A stretch of DNA of 32,684 bases from Candidatus Saccharibacteria bacterium UBA3225 (GTDB lineage Bacteria > Patescibacteriota > Saccharimonadia > Saccharimonadales > Saccharimonadaceae). Position numbers and translations under genes: made by a program. Under the pieces are notes generated by a model that worked only from the letters and a program-made list of their open reading frames with translations, was not told the origin of the DNA and made no database searches. Positions 21,315 to 29,394 of this stretch are shown piece after piece (positions within the stretch are counted from its first letter, which is position 1; each line of letters begins with the position of its first letter). The DNA lies in NCBI GenBank assembly GCA_002363515.1, contig DEVX01000014.1, forward strand, positions 1-32,684. Reading direction: 5' to 3'.

Positions 21315-22086
21315 ATTTCTTCCCTGTTAATTTTGCCACTAAAAAACTCCCACCCTTCTTTAGCCAGTTAACTCTTTGCATATCGATGACTGGGACTTCT
21401 ATGTATTTCAATTTATTCGTATTTATATACACATCTAGCAATCGCTCAGATATGCGGCCATAAAACCTTTTATGGAAATCTGAGTATTGGCTGGCGTCAA
21501 CGCGCTTCTCGAGCTCGAATAAGATATCGAAGAGCCAGTCGCAATATTCCTTTAGAATCTCGCGTTTCATAATACACATGTTGAACACGTGAGCGCTTTT
21601 TCGGGTATGTAGTTTTTCGAATTCGGGTGAGTATTCTGGGTATTTTTCTTGGATTATTTCGCCAGCTAGATCTAGCGGCTCGATGTGCATGGTGTGCTTG
21701 TAGTGATCATAAAGATTCTCAATAAAATAATTGCGCTTCTTCGGGAGAATAATATCTGCTTCGTTTAGTAGCTTATCTACTTCTTTGCTGCTGAGGACGT
21801 TTTTGAATTTTTCCTCTTCGGTTTTGAGATGCTTTTTATTACTAAAATAGCGACGGTAGTGTACGAGGCCGATATAGTCTGCATCGAGGTTATTGATTGC
21901 CCAGTAGAGGCCGGTAAGCTCGCAGAAATACGGATTCTTTTTAGAGATATTTTTACCCTCATTGTCGCGTTGGTAGCCAATGGAATCTTTGCCGGCTGCG
22001 CCGACATGGAGCGGAAGATATATCTTATCTTTCGGCATCTGGTATTTTTTATGGGTGGCGACGATGATCTTTACATTCTTCGTCAT
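21298..22086 (-). CDS. DUF4422 family glycosyltransferase
   Basis: 262 residues. NVKIIVATHKKYQMP..., PLHVGAA, SKKNPYFCELTGLYWAINN and IGLVHYRRYFS are the family hallmarks of DUF4422, a group of putative glycosyltransferases common in capsule and exopolysaccharide loci. Overlaps the sugar transferase stop by 4 nt (ATGA) and the GT2 gene by 17 nt, so expression is tightly coupled. Confidence 0.9.
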   Translation of the reverse strand: MTKNVKIIVATHKKYQMPKDKIYLPLHVGAAGKDSIGYQRDNEGKNISKKNPYFCELTGLYWAINNLDADYIGLVHYRRYFSNKKHLKTEEEKFKNVLSSKEVDKLLNEADIILPKKRNYFIENLYDHYKHTMHIEPLDLAGEIIQEKYPEYSPEFEKLHTRKSAHVFNMCIMKREILKEYCDWLFDILFELEKRVDASQYSDFHKRFYGRISERLLDVYINTNKLKYIEVPVIDMQRVNWLKKGGSFLVAKLTGKKYEKSF

Positions 22087-22796
22087 TTAGCGCCATCCTT
22101 CTTAATGATGGACTTTGCTGTTTTTACAATGCACTTAATGTCCAGAATGAGGCCTTGATTCTCGATGTAGTAATACTCTTGTTGGAGGCGTTCATTGTAG
22201 CTTACGTTGCTACGTCCATTCGCGCCCCACCAGCCAGTAAGACCTGGCTTAACGGATTCGTATACCTCATGATTGCCTTTATGCCCATCGAGTTCGCCTT
22301 CGATGAGTGGACGTGGCCCAACTAGGCTCATGTCGCCACGGAGAATATTGAAGAATTGTGGAAATTCATCAAGACTGGTCTTACGAATAATATGGCCAAT
22401 CTTAGTTATACGTGGGTCGTTCTTTAATTTCTGATACTGATCCCATTCTTCTCTGTATTTTGGGTCTTCTAGCAATTCTAGTAATACTTCGTCTGCATTG
22501 GGGATCATGCTGCGGATCTTGTAGATTTTTATCTTTTTTCCGTTTTTACCAATACGTGCCTGGGAATAGAGGACTGGTGCGAAGTCGCCGTTTTTGATGT
22601 TTACTAGCTTGACTACGCCGATTATTGGTATAGTTGCTACGGTTCCGGCGGCACCGATAAGAATATCAAAGAGGCGTTTGGTGGCAAGATATGGTATGGA
22701 GCGGAGTTTACTTTGGGCGGTGGAAGTTTTGCGCACAGAAATAGAGTCTGCAAAAGCAGATTCAGAAGAAATAATAGAGTCTTCGTTTGCGCTCAT
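22083..22796 (-). CDS. Initiating undecaprenyl-phosphate sugar-1-phosphate transferase
   Basis: Bacterial sugar transferase (WcaJ/CpsE/PglC-like), the first committed step of the cluster: it puts a sugar phosphate on undecaprenyl phosphate. The KRLFDILIGAAG membrane anchor is followed by SQARIGKNGKKIKIYKIRSM, the acidic DPRITKIGHIIRKTSLDEFPQFFNILRGDMSLVGPRPL block and PGLTGWWGANGRS. The large multi-helix N-terminal domain of full-length WbaP is absent. Start uncertain: the frame is open to an ATG at 22910, only 1 nt from a terminator stem. I use the ATG at 22796 because a TATAAT at 22833-22838 lies about 36 nt upstream; 22874 is another option. No strong ribosome site at any of them. First gene of the operon to 15617. 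Confidence 0.85.
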   Translation of the reverse strand: MSANEDSIISSESAFADSISVRKTSTAQSKLRSIPYLATKRLFDILIGAAGTVATIPIIGVVKLVNIKNGDFAPVLYSQARIGKNGKKIKIYKIRSMIPNADEVLLELLEDPKYREEWDQYQKLKNDPRITKIGHIIRKTSLDEFPQFFNILRGDMSLVGPRPLIEGELDGHKGNHEVYESVKPGLTGWWGANGRSNVSYNERLQQEYYYIENQGLILDIKCIVKTAKSIIKKDGAK

Positions 22797-22832
22797 TTCT
22801 TCAACACTCTCACTTTGGTTAATAATTCCTAA

Positions 22833-22838
22833 ATTATA
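22833..22838 (-). promoter_or_regulatory. Possible -10 of polysaccharide operon
   Basis: TATAAT on the minus strand; no good -35 hexamer is visible. Placed between the terminator at 22912-22944 and the 22796 start. Confidence 0.4.
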
Positions 22839-22911
22839 TAACTTTCCTCTTATAAATGAAAGCATAAGCGTCATTCGTGTAGCGTTTTTTGTGGTAGAAG
22901 TTTGGCACATG

Positions 22912-22944
22912 AAAAAAAGAGGCGCGGCGAGGCGTCTCTTTTTT
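22912..22944 (-). terminator. Bidirectional terminator after the giant-protein operon
   Basis: GAGGCG/CGTCTC stem (one G-T pair) flanked by seven A and six T, so it can act on both strands. It overlaps the stop of the 22947 gene at its 3' side boundary and separates the two operons. Confidence 0.8.
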
Positions 22945-22946
22945 AA

Positions 22947-23645
22947 CTAGTTCCCTTCCGGTTCGTAGTCGTCTTTGCCGGTGTTAGTATTCTTTACTGG
23001 GGCCTCTTCGAGATCGAGGATGAAGGCGTTGACGGCGCGCTTGCGACTGCTGTAGGTGATGTAGTCAATGCCGTTATAATATTCATACTTGTCGTCTTCG
23101 TCTAGCGGAACAACAAAGCGGATATCCTCGTGGCCGTTCATTTCGCGGTTAAGGGTGTAGCGACTGACCATTTGGATGCCATTTTTCTCAGTAACGTCAA
23201 ATTTAACGAAGACTAGTTCGCCGAGGCTAATACTACCGTTGTCGCCATTGGCTTTGACAGAGTTGAACCCGTGCGAGTTAGCAAGCGTCTTGAGTTGGTC
23301 GAAGGTCATTTCTTCGTTTAGCTCAAGGTAGAATTTGGTCATCTTGTCGTACTTATCGCTGTAATCTTTGTCGAGTTCCTCGTTATCTTCGAAGATTTTG
23401 CGCCCAGAAGCGAACGGATGATAATCTTCGCCATCTTCATCGCTGGTCTTGGGTGGTTCCGCTGGCGGAGTTGGTTTTGTGAGAATAGTAATCGTAACGA
23501 TGATGGCGATGGTGATCAGGACGATTGATGTCAGAATGGCGGCAACTTTGAGGCCGGCATGCTTATTATTGCCGTTTTGGGTATTCGCCGGTACCGCTTG
23601 TTGGTTGAAAGACGTTGGTGTCTGAATGACTTGATTATTATCCAT
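22947..23645 (-). CDS. Single-pass membrane orphan protein, operon with giant nucleotidyltransferase
   Basis: 232 residues: a Gln/Asn-rich cytoplasmic N-terminus (1-30), one membrane helix at about 33-55, a short proline-rich stem, and a charged extracytoplasmic domain with alternating strands (LVFVKFDV, MVSRYTLNRE, IRFVVPLDE). No family recognised. Good ribosome site AAGGAG before the ATG at 23645, 18 nt after the giant gene. Its layout (disordered N-terminus, one helix, small outer domain) parallels the 27841 product at the other end of the operon, so the two may form a pair around the giant protein (inference). Confidence 0.75.
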   Translation of the reverse strand: MDNNQVIQTPTSFNQQAVPANTQNGNNKHAGLKVAAILTSIVLITIAIIVTITILTKPTPPAEPPKTSDEDGEDYHPFASGRKIFEDNEELDKDYSDKYDKMTKFYLELNEEMTFDQLKTLANSHGFNSVKANGDNGSISLGELVFVKFDVTEKNGIQMVSRYTLNREMNGHEDIRFVVPLDEDDKYEYYNGIDYITYSSRKRAVNAFILDLEEAPVKNTNTGKDDYEPEGN

Positions 23646-23663
23646 GTAACTCCTTATTAACTA

Positions 23664-26600
23664 TTATACGCCAAGATAATCCAATAATGCTTTTGTTATT
23701 TTTTGGTAGCCAGTTTCATCGAGATTATTGGCGATGAAGTTGTCGTGCGGATATCTGCCCTTCCTTTCCGAAGTATGATTGGCGCCCAGGTCCCAGATTT
23801 GGTAATTGTTTACGAAATCAGTAAATCTGATCGGTTCTGCGCCAGAAATGCGCTGGCCGTTTTGATCCAATAGGTCGGCGGCCTGAAGGAAGCTACGTGC
23901 TGCAGCGGTGAGCGAGCCGCCATTTTGCAGAATCCAGTTTTCGGTGCCGATGCCGCCTAGGCCACCTTGCGCTAATGTTTCGTTGGTGACCTCATCCCTG
24001 TCGCCGGCGTGTTTTGGCTTGTAACATTCGTATTGCTTGAATAGTTTTTTGGCGGCAATGATGTTTTTGATAGCTTGGTCGCGTTCGGCACCCTCTAGGT
24101 TGTCCAGATAATCTCTGACGGCATTTTCGGTGGCATAGGTTATCTTGTCGGTACGTTGAATGAAGGTAATGTCGATGTCGACTTCGTCTTCTAGCCCATC
24201 CACATGTACGTGTTTGGTGCGAATATCGTAGGGGGAGATGCCGCCACTGCGAGACCTACTAACGCCTGCGGTCGTATGGATGGCGGACTTGATGCGTGCC
24301 GCCAGTTGACTCATTCTTTCGCTGTCAGCATAAATATCGCGGTCGATGCGGAAAATGTAATCAAAATCGCCGTCGCCAGGAATATTGGTGCCACGTCCAG
24401 TGGAACCGGTACTACTGACTTCGATTACACCCGGAGCAACGTCGCCGTCAATATAGTTGCGTAACCCTGGATCGCTTTCGAGTAGCTTTGCGGTAATGGC
24501 ATCTCGGATAGCTTTGTCTTTGCGGTCAACTTCTGCTTTGTTGGCGGCAGTGTCGATTTCTTGGCCGAGGTTTAGCTGCGCGATACGCTCGGCGTCGTTA
24601 TTGAAATCTTCGGCGCTGGCGGCGCGATATGGACCGGTCTCATATTCCGGGTTGCCGGATAGCTGCGCGCGCATTTTGTCGTATTGTTCCTCGGTGAATA
24701 AGAGTTGGCCGGTCTTTCTGTCGTAGACTGGGATATAAAAGCCGTTTTTGACAATTCTAAAGCAGGTGCGGTCGAGATATTCGCCTTTTTGAATTATTTC
24801 TTCGTCTAGGCTTTTATCGTCGGGTTGCTCGATTACCATTGCCTTAATATGCTCTGAACCGAAGCCGACGCCGATGCCGTAGTGGCTTTCGCCCAATACG
24901 CCCGTTTGGAATAGTTCTAGGCGGTTGTCTGATAATTTTACATCTTCTACTTCGCCAGGGTGCCCATCGTCTTGACGTGTTGTTCTAAATCTGTCTGGTG
25001 TGTTTTCTATTACAAACCATACATAGCCGTAGTTGCCATTGGGGTTGTCCTGGATTTCGGTACAATCTTGGATAGCCACATCTTCGCCTAGGCGCATTGT
25101 GACGTCGGCGTCGAGGGCTGTTTGGTCGGTGTCGGCATCTTCGCCAAGGAACTCTTTGGAGTTTGAGCCATACATCAGAATATTGTCGAGGTACTTTCCG
25201 TTGACGTTTTTGATTAGGTCGCCCCTGTGGATGATTAGAGGATGTTTGGCAGTTTCGCGATTGTATTGGTCGGCGGTTTTCCTGTTTTGATTCATCCTGC
25301 GCAAGGCGTCTTCTACGCCATGCAGGCCAGCCGTGAAGCCAAAATAGCGCACGGCGCGGTCTGCAATAGTATCGCGCTTCCTGACGCGGAGTGTTTGCTC
25401 GAGTGTTTGGATGTTTTCTTTGGTCGGTGCAAGGCTGGCATCGACAGGGTTTTCTTGCCCGCTCTCGGTCTGGTTGTAGAGGGCGGCGATATGTTTGATG
25501 AAACTCGTGATTGTTTGTTGTGATGCTTGGTCTAGTTCGTCGTAGGTTGTTTCGCCGCTTTTGATGTTGTCCAAGATTTTTTGACCATCACGCATGTTTT
25601 CGAGATATTTGCGCATGGTGATATCGTTGGACTCGAGTGAACTTTTGATGAGGTTGCGCAAAATTATGCCATAACTTCCAAATGGGCCTTGTACCTCTGC
25701 CTGCGCAAGGGTTGGCGATAATTTATATTCGGCACCTTCGACGAAGTCGCGCTTGAATTGGTCCATTGGGTGGATGGTTTTGAAGACTAAGAAATTCTTT
25801 GCTACTGGTGGGAGATTGTTGCGTAGGAAAATCGCCTCGATTTTTTCGAGCTTCTCCTTGGCGCTAGTGTAATCGAATGACAATTTGCCATCTTCGCCAA
25901 TGTTATAGTTGCCGCTGCGCAGAAATTCTGAGATAATTGGCGCCATCAAACGCTGGAGGCTGTTTGAATTTGAATAGGTTATTTGATTGATTAGGTCTTC
26001 AATGCCATTGATGGACTCTTCTGATATTTCATATTTACCTGTTTCTTTTAAGCCCAAAAAGGTCGTGAAAACACTGTCGTCTCCAAATGGGTCGTATTCT
26101 CTACTGTAAGCGGTTAGGAAGTTCTTGGCGTTTTTATATAGGCATTCGGTATTATGTGCAGAATTTTTGTCGATTGTCTCATTGTCTTGCGCAATTTGCC
26201 CGAGAATTTGCATGCGCCTGACTAAGTCGATGTCGGTGTCGTTGTAAATCTGCTCGATTGCTTCAACTTGGCCGATGAATGCATTTAGGCTATCCTTGCG
26301 AAATCCTTTTTCGCCATCGATGGGCGCCAGGAGGTATCGTTCAAAAATCCGTCTGTTTGTTCCAATAATGTCGTAGTTGAGAAAACCGCCTGGACCTTTG
26401 ATAGTCTGTTTATCGAACCTTTTTGTTAGCTCTTCGTAGGCTTTATAGATGTACATTCTGTCGTATGGCTTTGTGTCTGGGAAGCGTTCGTGCTGATAGC
26501 CTATATGAAAAAGTTTGCCATCGGCGCGTTTTTTCAGCTCTTCAATTGGCAAATCGGCGTCCTCTGGTGTATTAATCTGCGCTAATATCTCTATTGCGTC

Positions 26601-27839
26601 GGTGCCAAAGAAATCCGCGTTGTTAATTTTATTGGCAGCCTTAAGTTTTGCGGCATAAATAGCGGGATCATTCTCGAGGTATAATGAGGCTAAAATTTCG
26701 TCACTAAGTGGTTTTTCTAAGTTTTGTTCGGTCAAATCTTGTATAACTTTTAGCTGTTTTTCGTTGAGATATTTTTCGCACAGCCCTTTGCGGCCATCTA
26801 TAAAGTCTTGGACGTCGGGTTCGTTGCTGCGACGAGAAATAGTGCCGGTTGTTACAGAATCTAGCATGATGGCGACCTGGAACTCTTCAGTTGGCTCGTC
26901 ATTTTCGTCGAATAACTTCGCTTCGCCACCTTTGCCATAGAGGCCTAGCGTGACAATTCTTTTAACTGAATCGTAATCCTGGTTGCTTAATTCGTTTTTA
27001 GAGTTGTCCAAAAATCTTATACAACTTCGTACGTTTTCGGGGGCATCGTCGAGGAGCTCTGGCATTCCTTCGGCGAAGTCGAGCAACTTGTCCATATAAA
27101 ACCTGCGATTAAGCCCCAAATGGCTGTAGGGATTTATTTCTGACGAAGAGTGTCTTCGTAATCGAGAACGTCGGCCGCTTGTCGGCACAGCTTGGTTTGG
27201 ATAGAAATTTGGTACGATATTTTTTTGGACATAATTGAAGACCGAGTCGAGACCTGAAGTGTTATCGGTATCGTATTGTTTGAGTTGTTTGAGCCGTTTT
27301 AGCGATTGCGAAAAGCGAAAAGTTGGCATTTCGGTTCCGTTTTTTCTTGCTTCGTCGAACCTTTGGGCTAAGCTCTGAAAACTTTGCATTGATTCGCTGG
27401 CGTATTGCTTTAGCCTAGCTTCGCGCAAAACCTTAAAGCTGTCTTCGTAGTGCGCTAGCATGGCGGATTCTTCTTCTGTAAGGTTTTGGTCTGGGAATAA
27501 TAGCTCATCCAAATCGCCAGACATCTTACCGCCATCTGCGATAAACTTTTGCGATTCATCGACAAGTACGTCGATGGTGGCTGTTTTGACGTCGTCTTCG
27601 GATAGGCCTTCGGGCGGATTATCGAATGCGGCCGCAAAAACCGATTGACACATGTTCGCATAATAGTCCTGAGAGTGCCGATAGGTTTCTTTGTCGGCAA
27701 TGTCCTCTGGTATCTCTACTTGGGCGGCGGAGGCAATTTTTTGCTTTAGCTCTGCCGCAATATCTTTCTGTGACTCTAGTGTACTCCACTCGCTTTGCGA
27801 GGATTCCTTTGGTTGTTGATAAGATTCTTGGCTTGGCAT
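23664..27839 (-). CDS. Giant orphan protein with C-terminal Pol-beta-type nucleotidyltransferase domain
   Basis: 1391 residues from the ATG at 27839, which is 1 nt after the stop of 27841; an upstream frame to 27896 would overlap that gene. No signal peptide or membrane helix. Residues 1-860 are mostly helical and unrecognised. A region at about 865-1100 begins IIHRGDLI and contains GVGFGSEHIKAMVIE and FYIPVYDRKTGQLLFT; I cannot assign it. The C-terminal ~250 residues carry GSTGRGT at 1145-1151, D1158-F-D1160, a third acidic pair D1221-I-D1223 and GGLGGIGTENWIL near 1293-1305. That is the GS-x(n)-DxD...D pattern of Pol-beta-superfamily nucleotidyltransferases (CCA-adding, OAS/CD-NTase-like). 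Substrate unknown; RNA, protein or nucleotide-signal transfer are all possible. The flanking single-pass proteins suggest work near the membrane (inference). Confidence 0.8.
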   Translation of the reverse strand: MPSQESYQQPKESSQSEWSTLESQKDIAAELKQKIASAAQVEIPEDIADKETYRHSQDYYANMCQSVFAAAFDNPPEGLSEDDVKTATIDVLVDESQKFIADGGKMSGDLDELLFPDQNLTEEESAMLAHYEDSFKVLREARLKQYASESMQSFQSLAQRFDEARKNGTEMPTFRFSQSLKRLKQLKQYDTDNTSGLDSVFNYVQKNIVPNFYPNQAVPTSGRRSRLRRHSSSEINPYSHLGLNRRFYMDKLLDFAEGMPELLDDAPENVRSCIRFLDNSKNELSNQDYDSVKRIVTLGLYGKGGEAKLFDENDEPTEEFQVAIMLDSVTTGTISRRSNEPDVQDFIDGRKGLCEKYLNEKQLKVIQDLTEQNLEKPLSDEILASLYLENDPAIYAAKLKAANKINNADFFGTDAIEILAQINTPEDADLPIEELKKRADGKLFHIGYQHERFPDTKPYDRMYIYKAYEELTKRFDKQTIKGPGGFLNYDIIGTNRRIFERYLLAPIDGEKGFRKDSLNAFIGQVEAIEQIYNDTDIDLVRRMQILGQIAQDNETIDKNSAHNTECLYKNAKNFLTAYSREYDPFGDDSVFTTFLGLKETGKYEISEESINGIEDLINQITYSNSNSLQRLMAPIISEFLRSGNYNIGEDGKLSFDYTSAKEKLEKIEAIFLRNNLPPVAKNFLVFKTIHPMDQFKRDFVEGAEYKLSPTLAQAEVQGPFGSYGIILRNLIKSSLESNDITMRKYLENMRDGQKILDNIKSGETTYDELDQASQQTITSFIKHIAALYNQTESGQENPVDASLAPTKENIQTLEQTLRVRKRDTIADRAVRYFGFTAGLHGVEDALRRMNQNRKTADQYNRETAKHPLIIHRGDLIKNVNGKYLDNILMYGSNSKEFLGEDADTDQTALDADVTMRLGEDVAIQDCTEIQDNPNGNYGYVWFVIENTPDRFRTTRQDDGHPGEVEDVKLSDNRLELFQTGVLGESHYGIGVGFGSEHIKAMVIEQPDDKSLDEEIIQKGEYLDRTCFRIVKNGFYIPVYDRKTGQLLFTEEQYDKMRAQLSGNPEYETGPYRAASAEDFNNDAERIAQLNLGQEIDTAANKAEVDRKDKAIRDAITAKLLESDPGLRNYIDGDVAPGVIEVSSTGSTGRGTNIPGDGDFDYIFRIDRDIYADSERMSQLAARIKSAIHTTAGVSRSRSGGISPYDIRTKHVHVDGLEDEVDIDITFIQRTDKITYATENAVRDYLDNLEGAERDQAIKNIIAAKKLFKQYECYKPKHAGDRDEVTNETLAQGGLGGIGTENWILQNGGSLTAAARSFLQAADLLDQNGQRISGAEPIRFTDFVNNYQIWDLGANHTSERKGRYPHDNFIANNLDETGYQKITKALLDYLGV

Positions 27840-27840
27840 A

Positions 27841-28389
27841 TTATTTTTGGAATAGCTGGTGGTCCATAATGGCTTCGTCGAGGGTTTCAAATTCATTAGT
27901 TAAGCTTCCGTTAAAATGCTGGAAGGCTTTTTCGCCGGACTGAAGAATAAACGTGTCAACATTTTGGATGGGTTCATGGTAGACGAAGTCTACGGCTGTG
28001 TCGGGGGAATCAGACTCTTCGTTGATGGATGAAAATTGGACGTATTCTTTGGTCTCCGCTAGGACGATTCGGCCATAGCTATTGTAGTCCTCGATGTCGA
28101 TTTCGTTGGAGATATCCTTTAGTTCGTCTTTGAGAGTACTGATGACAATTTCTCTACCGCAAACCTTCGTAAAAATCTTTTGCATGGTTGTGTAGTAGTC
28201 GGCATGATTGACAGTGTCGTCCTGATTCTGCGCGTCGGCGATGAGCATTTTAGGCACAATATTAACGGCGACGATGGCGGCGATTATCATGATCGCAATG
28301 ATGATTGCGGATATGATGATTGGCCTAATAAATCCGTTCTTCGGTTTTTGGCCCGTCGTGCCAGCCAAATTTATATAGTTTTGTTGCAT
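27841..28389 (-). CDS. Single-pass membrane orphan protein, first gene of giant-protein operon
   Basis: 182 residues from the ATG at 28389, chosen over 28437 because GAGGAAA lies directly before it and a promoter sits between the two. Basic N-terminus (1-20), a membrane helix at about 23-47, then an acidic outer domain (TLKDELKDISNEIDIEDYN...). No family recognised. The stop is 1 nt before the giant gene, so the two are translationally coupled. Confidence 0.75.
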   Translation of the reverse strand: MQQNYINLAGTTGQKPKNGFIRPIIISAIIIAIMIIAAIVAVNIVPKMLIADAQNQDDTVNHADYYTTMQKIFTKVCGREIVISTLKDELKDISNEIDIEDYNSYGRIVLAETKEYVQFSSINEESDSPDTAVDFVYHEPIQNVDTFILQSGEKAFQHFNGSLTNEFETLDEAIMDHQLFQK

Positions 28390-28413
28390 TTTCCTCGCCT
28401 TTTCTTGCTTATG

Positions 28414-28442
28414 ATTATACAACAATATTTGTGCCATGTCTC
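28414..28442 (-). promoter_or_regulatory. Promoter of giant-protein operon, at the repeat edge
   Basis: -35 GAGACA at 28437-28442, 17-nt spacer, exact -10 TATAAT at 28414-28419. Five of the six -35 bases belong to the left copy of the 99-bp repeat, so the promoter spans the junction. Confidence 0.65.
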
Positions 28443-28536
28443 CTACCTCGTCCGAACCTACGGTTCTCCTCCTACTTTAATAAGCAAAAATCCCGAGCTA
28501 AAACTCGGGCTGTTTGCTTGGTGCTGGGAGTAGGAG
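28438..28536. repeat. 99-bp direct repeat, left copy, carrying the 3' end of tRNA-Tyr
   Basis: 98 of 99 positions match 28610-28708 (one G/A difference at 28512). The last 18 bp are the tRNA-Tyr 3' end including CCA. Also contains the tRNA terminator hairpin (28486-28509) and a second 10-bp T-arm match at 28453-28462. Confidence 0.95.
28486..28509 (-). terminator. Duplicated tRNA-Tyr terminator
   Basis: CCCGAG/CTCGGG stem, 6-nt loop, ATTTTT on the minus strand; exact copy of 28658-28681. Confidence 0.8.
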
Positions 28537-28609
28537 AACGCAACTCGTTGAGTTGCTCAACTCGGGGCGTCGACTCGGAAATAGAAATGCAGGCATTTCT
28601 GCTTCGCTC
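28537..28609. other. 73-bp spacer between the direct repeats with nested inverted repeats
   Basis: CAACTC at 28541-28546, GAGTTG at 28550-28555 and CAACTC at 28558-28563 can pair two ways. A perfect palindrome AGAAATGC-AG-GCATTTCT occupies 28583-28600. No open frame or family seen. Confidence 0.7.
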
Positions 28610-28708
28610 GTCTCCTACCTCGTCCGAACCTACGGTTCTCCTCCTACTTTAATAAGCAAAAATCCCGAGCTAAAACTCGGGCTATTTGCTTGGTGCTGGG
28701 AGTAGGAG
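28610..28708. repeat. 99-bp direct repeat, right copy, overlapping tRNA-Tyr
   Basis: The right copy ends inside the tRNA gene: 28691-28708 is the CCA end, acceptor strand and start of the T-arm. Period to the left copy is 172 bp. Confidence 0.95.
28658..28681 (-). terminator. Terminator of tRNA-Tyr
   Basis: CCCGAG/CTCGGG stem, 6-nt loop, ATTTTT on the minus strand, 10 nt past the tRNA 3' end. Confidence 0.85.
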
Positions 28709-28776
28709 TCGAACCTACGAAGGCCGAAGCCGGCAGATTTACAGTCTGATGCGTTTGACCACTTCGCTATCCCAGC
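28691..28776 (-). tRNA. tRNA-Tyr (GTA)
   Basis: 86 nt with CCA encoded. Acceptor GCTGGGA/TCCCAGC, anticodon stem-loop with GTA in CAGACTGTAAATCTG, long class II variable arm (CCGGCTTCGGCC), T-arm GTAGG-TTCGACT-CCTAC. All stems pair. The long variable arm fits bacterial tRNA-Tyr. Confidence 0.97.
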
Positions 28777-28816
28777 GACTAGATATATATTAGCATTTTT
28801 GAGAGACATGTGCAAG

Positions 28817-28843
28817 TAAAAGCCCGCAATTGCTTGCGGGCTT
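28817..28843 (-). terminator. Terminator of the 29395-28867 unit
   Basis: 10-bp stem AAGCCCGCAA/TTGCGGGCTT, loop of 4, followed by TTTTA on the minus strand. Confidence 0.85.
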
Positions 28844-28866
28844 GGTTCTTGTGGCCATATAGAGGC

Positions 28867-29331
28867 TCAGGTTGGTTGTTGATCGAGCAGTGGCTGCCAT
28901 CTCTGCATCACCTTGAGCATATTCAGTGTACGGCGCATGCGTACATCCATGCCAGGCGCATATCCTTTCTTTTTGAGCAGCTGCTCATACATCTCGATTC
29001 GCGCGCGAATGTACTCTTCGCGGTGCTCGCCGGCAATGCCGAGAATGAACTCCTCAACACTTTTACAGCGAGTGTCGTCGGACGGAAAGTACAGGATACC
29101 GTCATACCGACCGCCAATGCAAATCTCTTCATGCAGACAGGCGAGGTCTACGTACCAGCTTGGAGCATCTTCGCTGACGTAGGTGAACTTGCCCATGAAA
29201 TCGTAACTTACGAGCCACTTTGCGATACCCGTTAGGTTACGCTCTCTTACGAGCGGCGACTCCGTCCAGTCGCGTGGACGGTACTTAATCCGCACCGTCT
29301 CTGTTCCGATTCTCAAGCTTTTAGTAATCAC
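28867..29331 (-). CDS. Orphan protein, GTG start
   Basis: 154 residues, not recognised. The start is GTG at 29331 with AAAGGGGTG 7 nt upstream, the same kind of ribosome site as in family A. The first half looks beta-rich (KSLRIGTETVRIKYR, KFTYVSEDAPSWYVDLAC) with a central CLHEEICIGGRYDG containing a His-Glu pair next to two Cys; the second half is helical and charged, ending LDQQPT. Soluble. Second gene of a unit with 29395 (63-nt gap) and closed by a terminator. GC-rich compared with the polysaccharide genes. Confidence 0.7.
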   Translation of the reverse strand: MITKSLRIGTETVRIKYRPRDWTESPLVRERNLTGIAKWLVSYDFMGKFTYVSEDAPSWYVDLACLHEEICIGGRYDGILYFPSDDTRCKSVEEFILGIAGEHREEYIRARIEMYEQLLKKKGYAPGMDVRMRRTLNMLKVMQRWQPLLDQQPT

Positions 29332-29394
29332 TATTTATCACCCCTTTCATGTGATTCTCGCTCTGATTCATTGTGCAACATCAATGGTGCCTTA

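Noticed and set aside
28180..28705. Plus-strand frames across the tRNA-Tyr repeats
   Set aside because: They read through repeats, terminators and tRNA sequence; repetition in the product only mirrors the DNA duplication.
28438..28708. CRISPR array
   Set aside because: Only two copies of a 99-bp unit, which is too long for a CRISPR repeat, and it is clearly tRNA-derived. No cas genes in the window.
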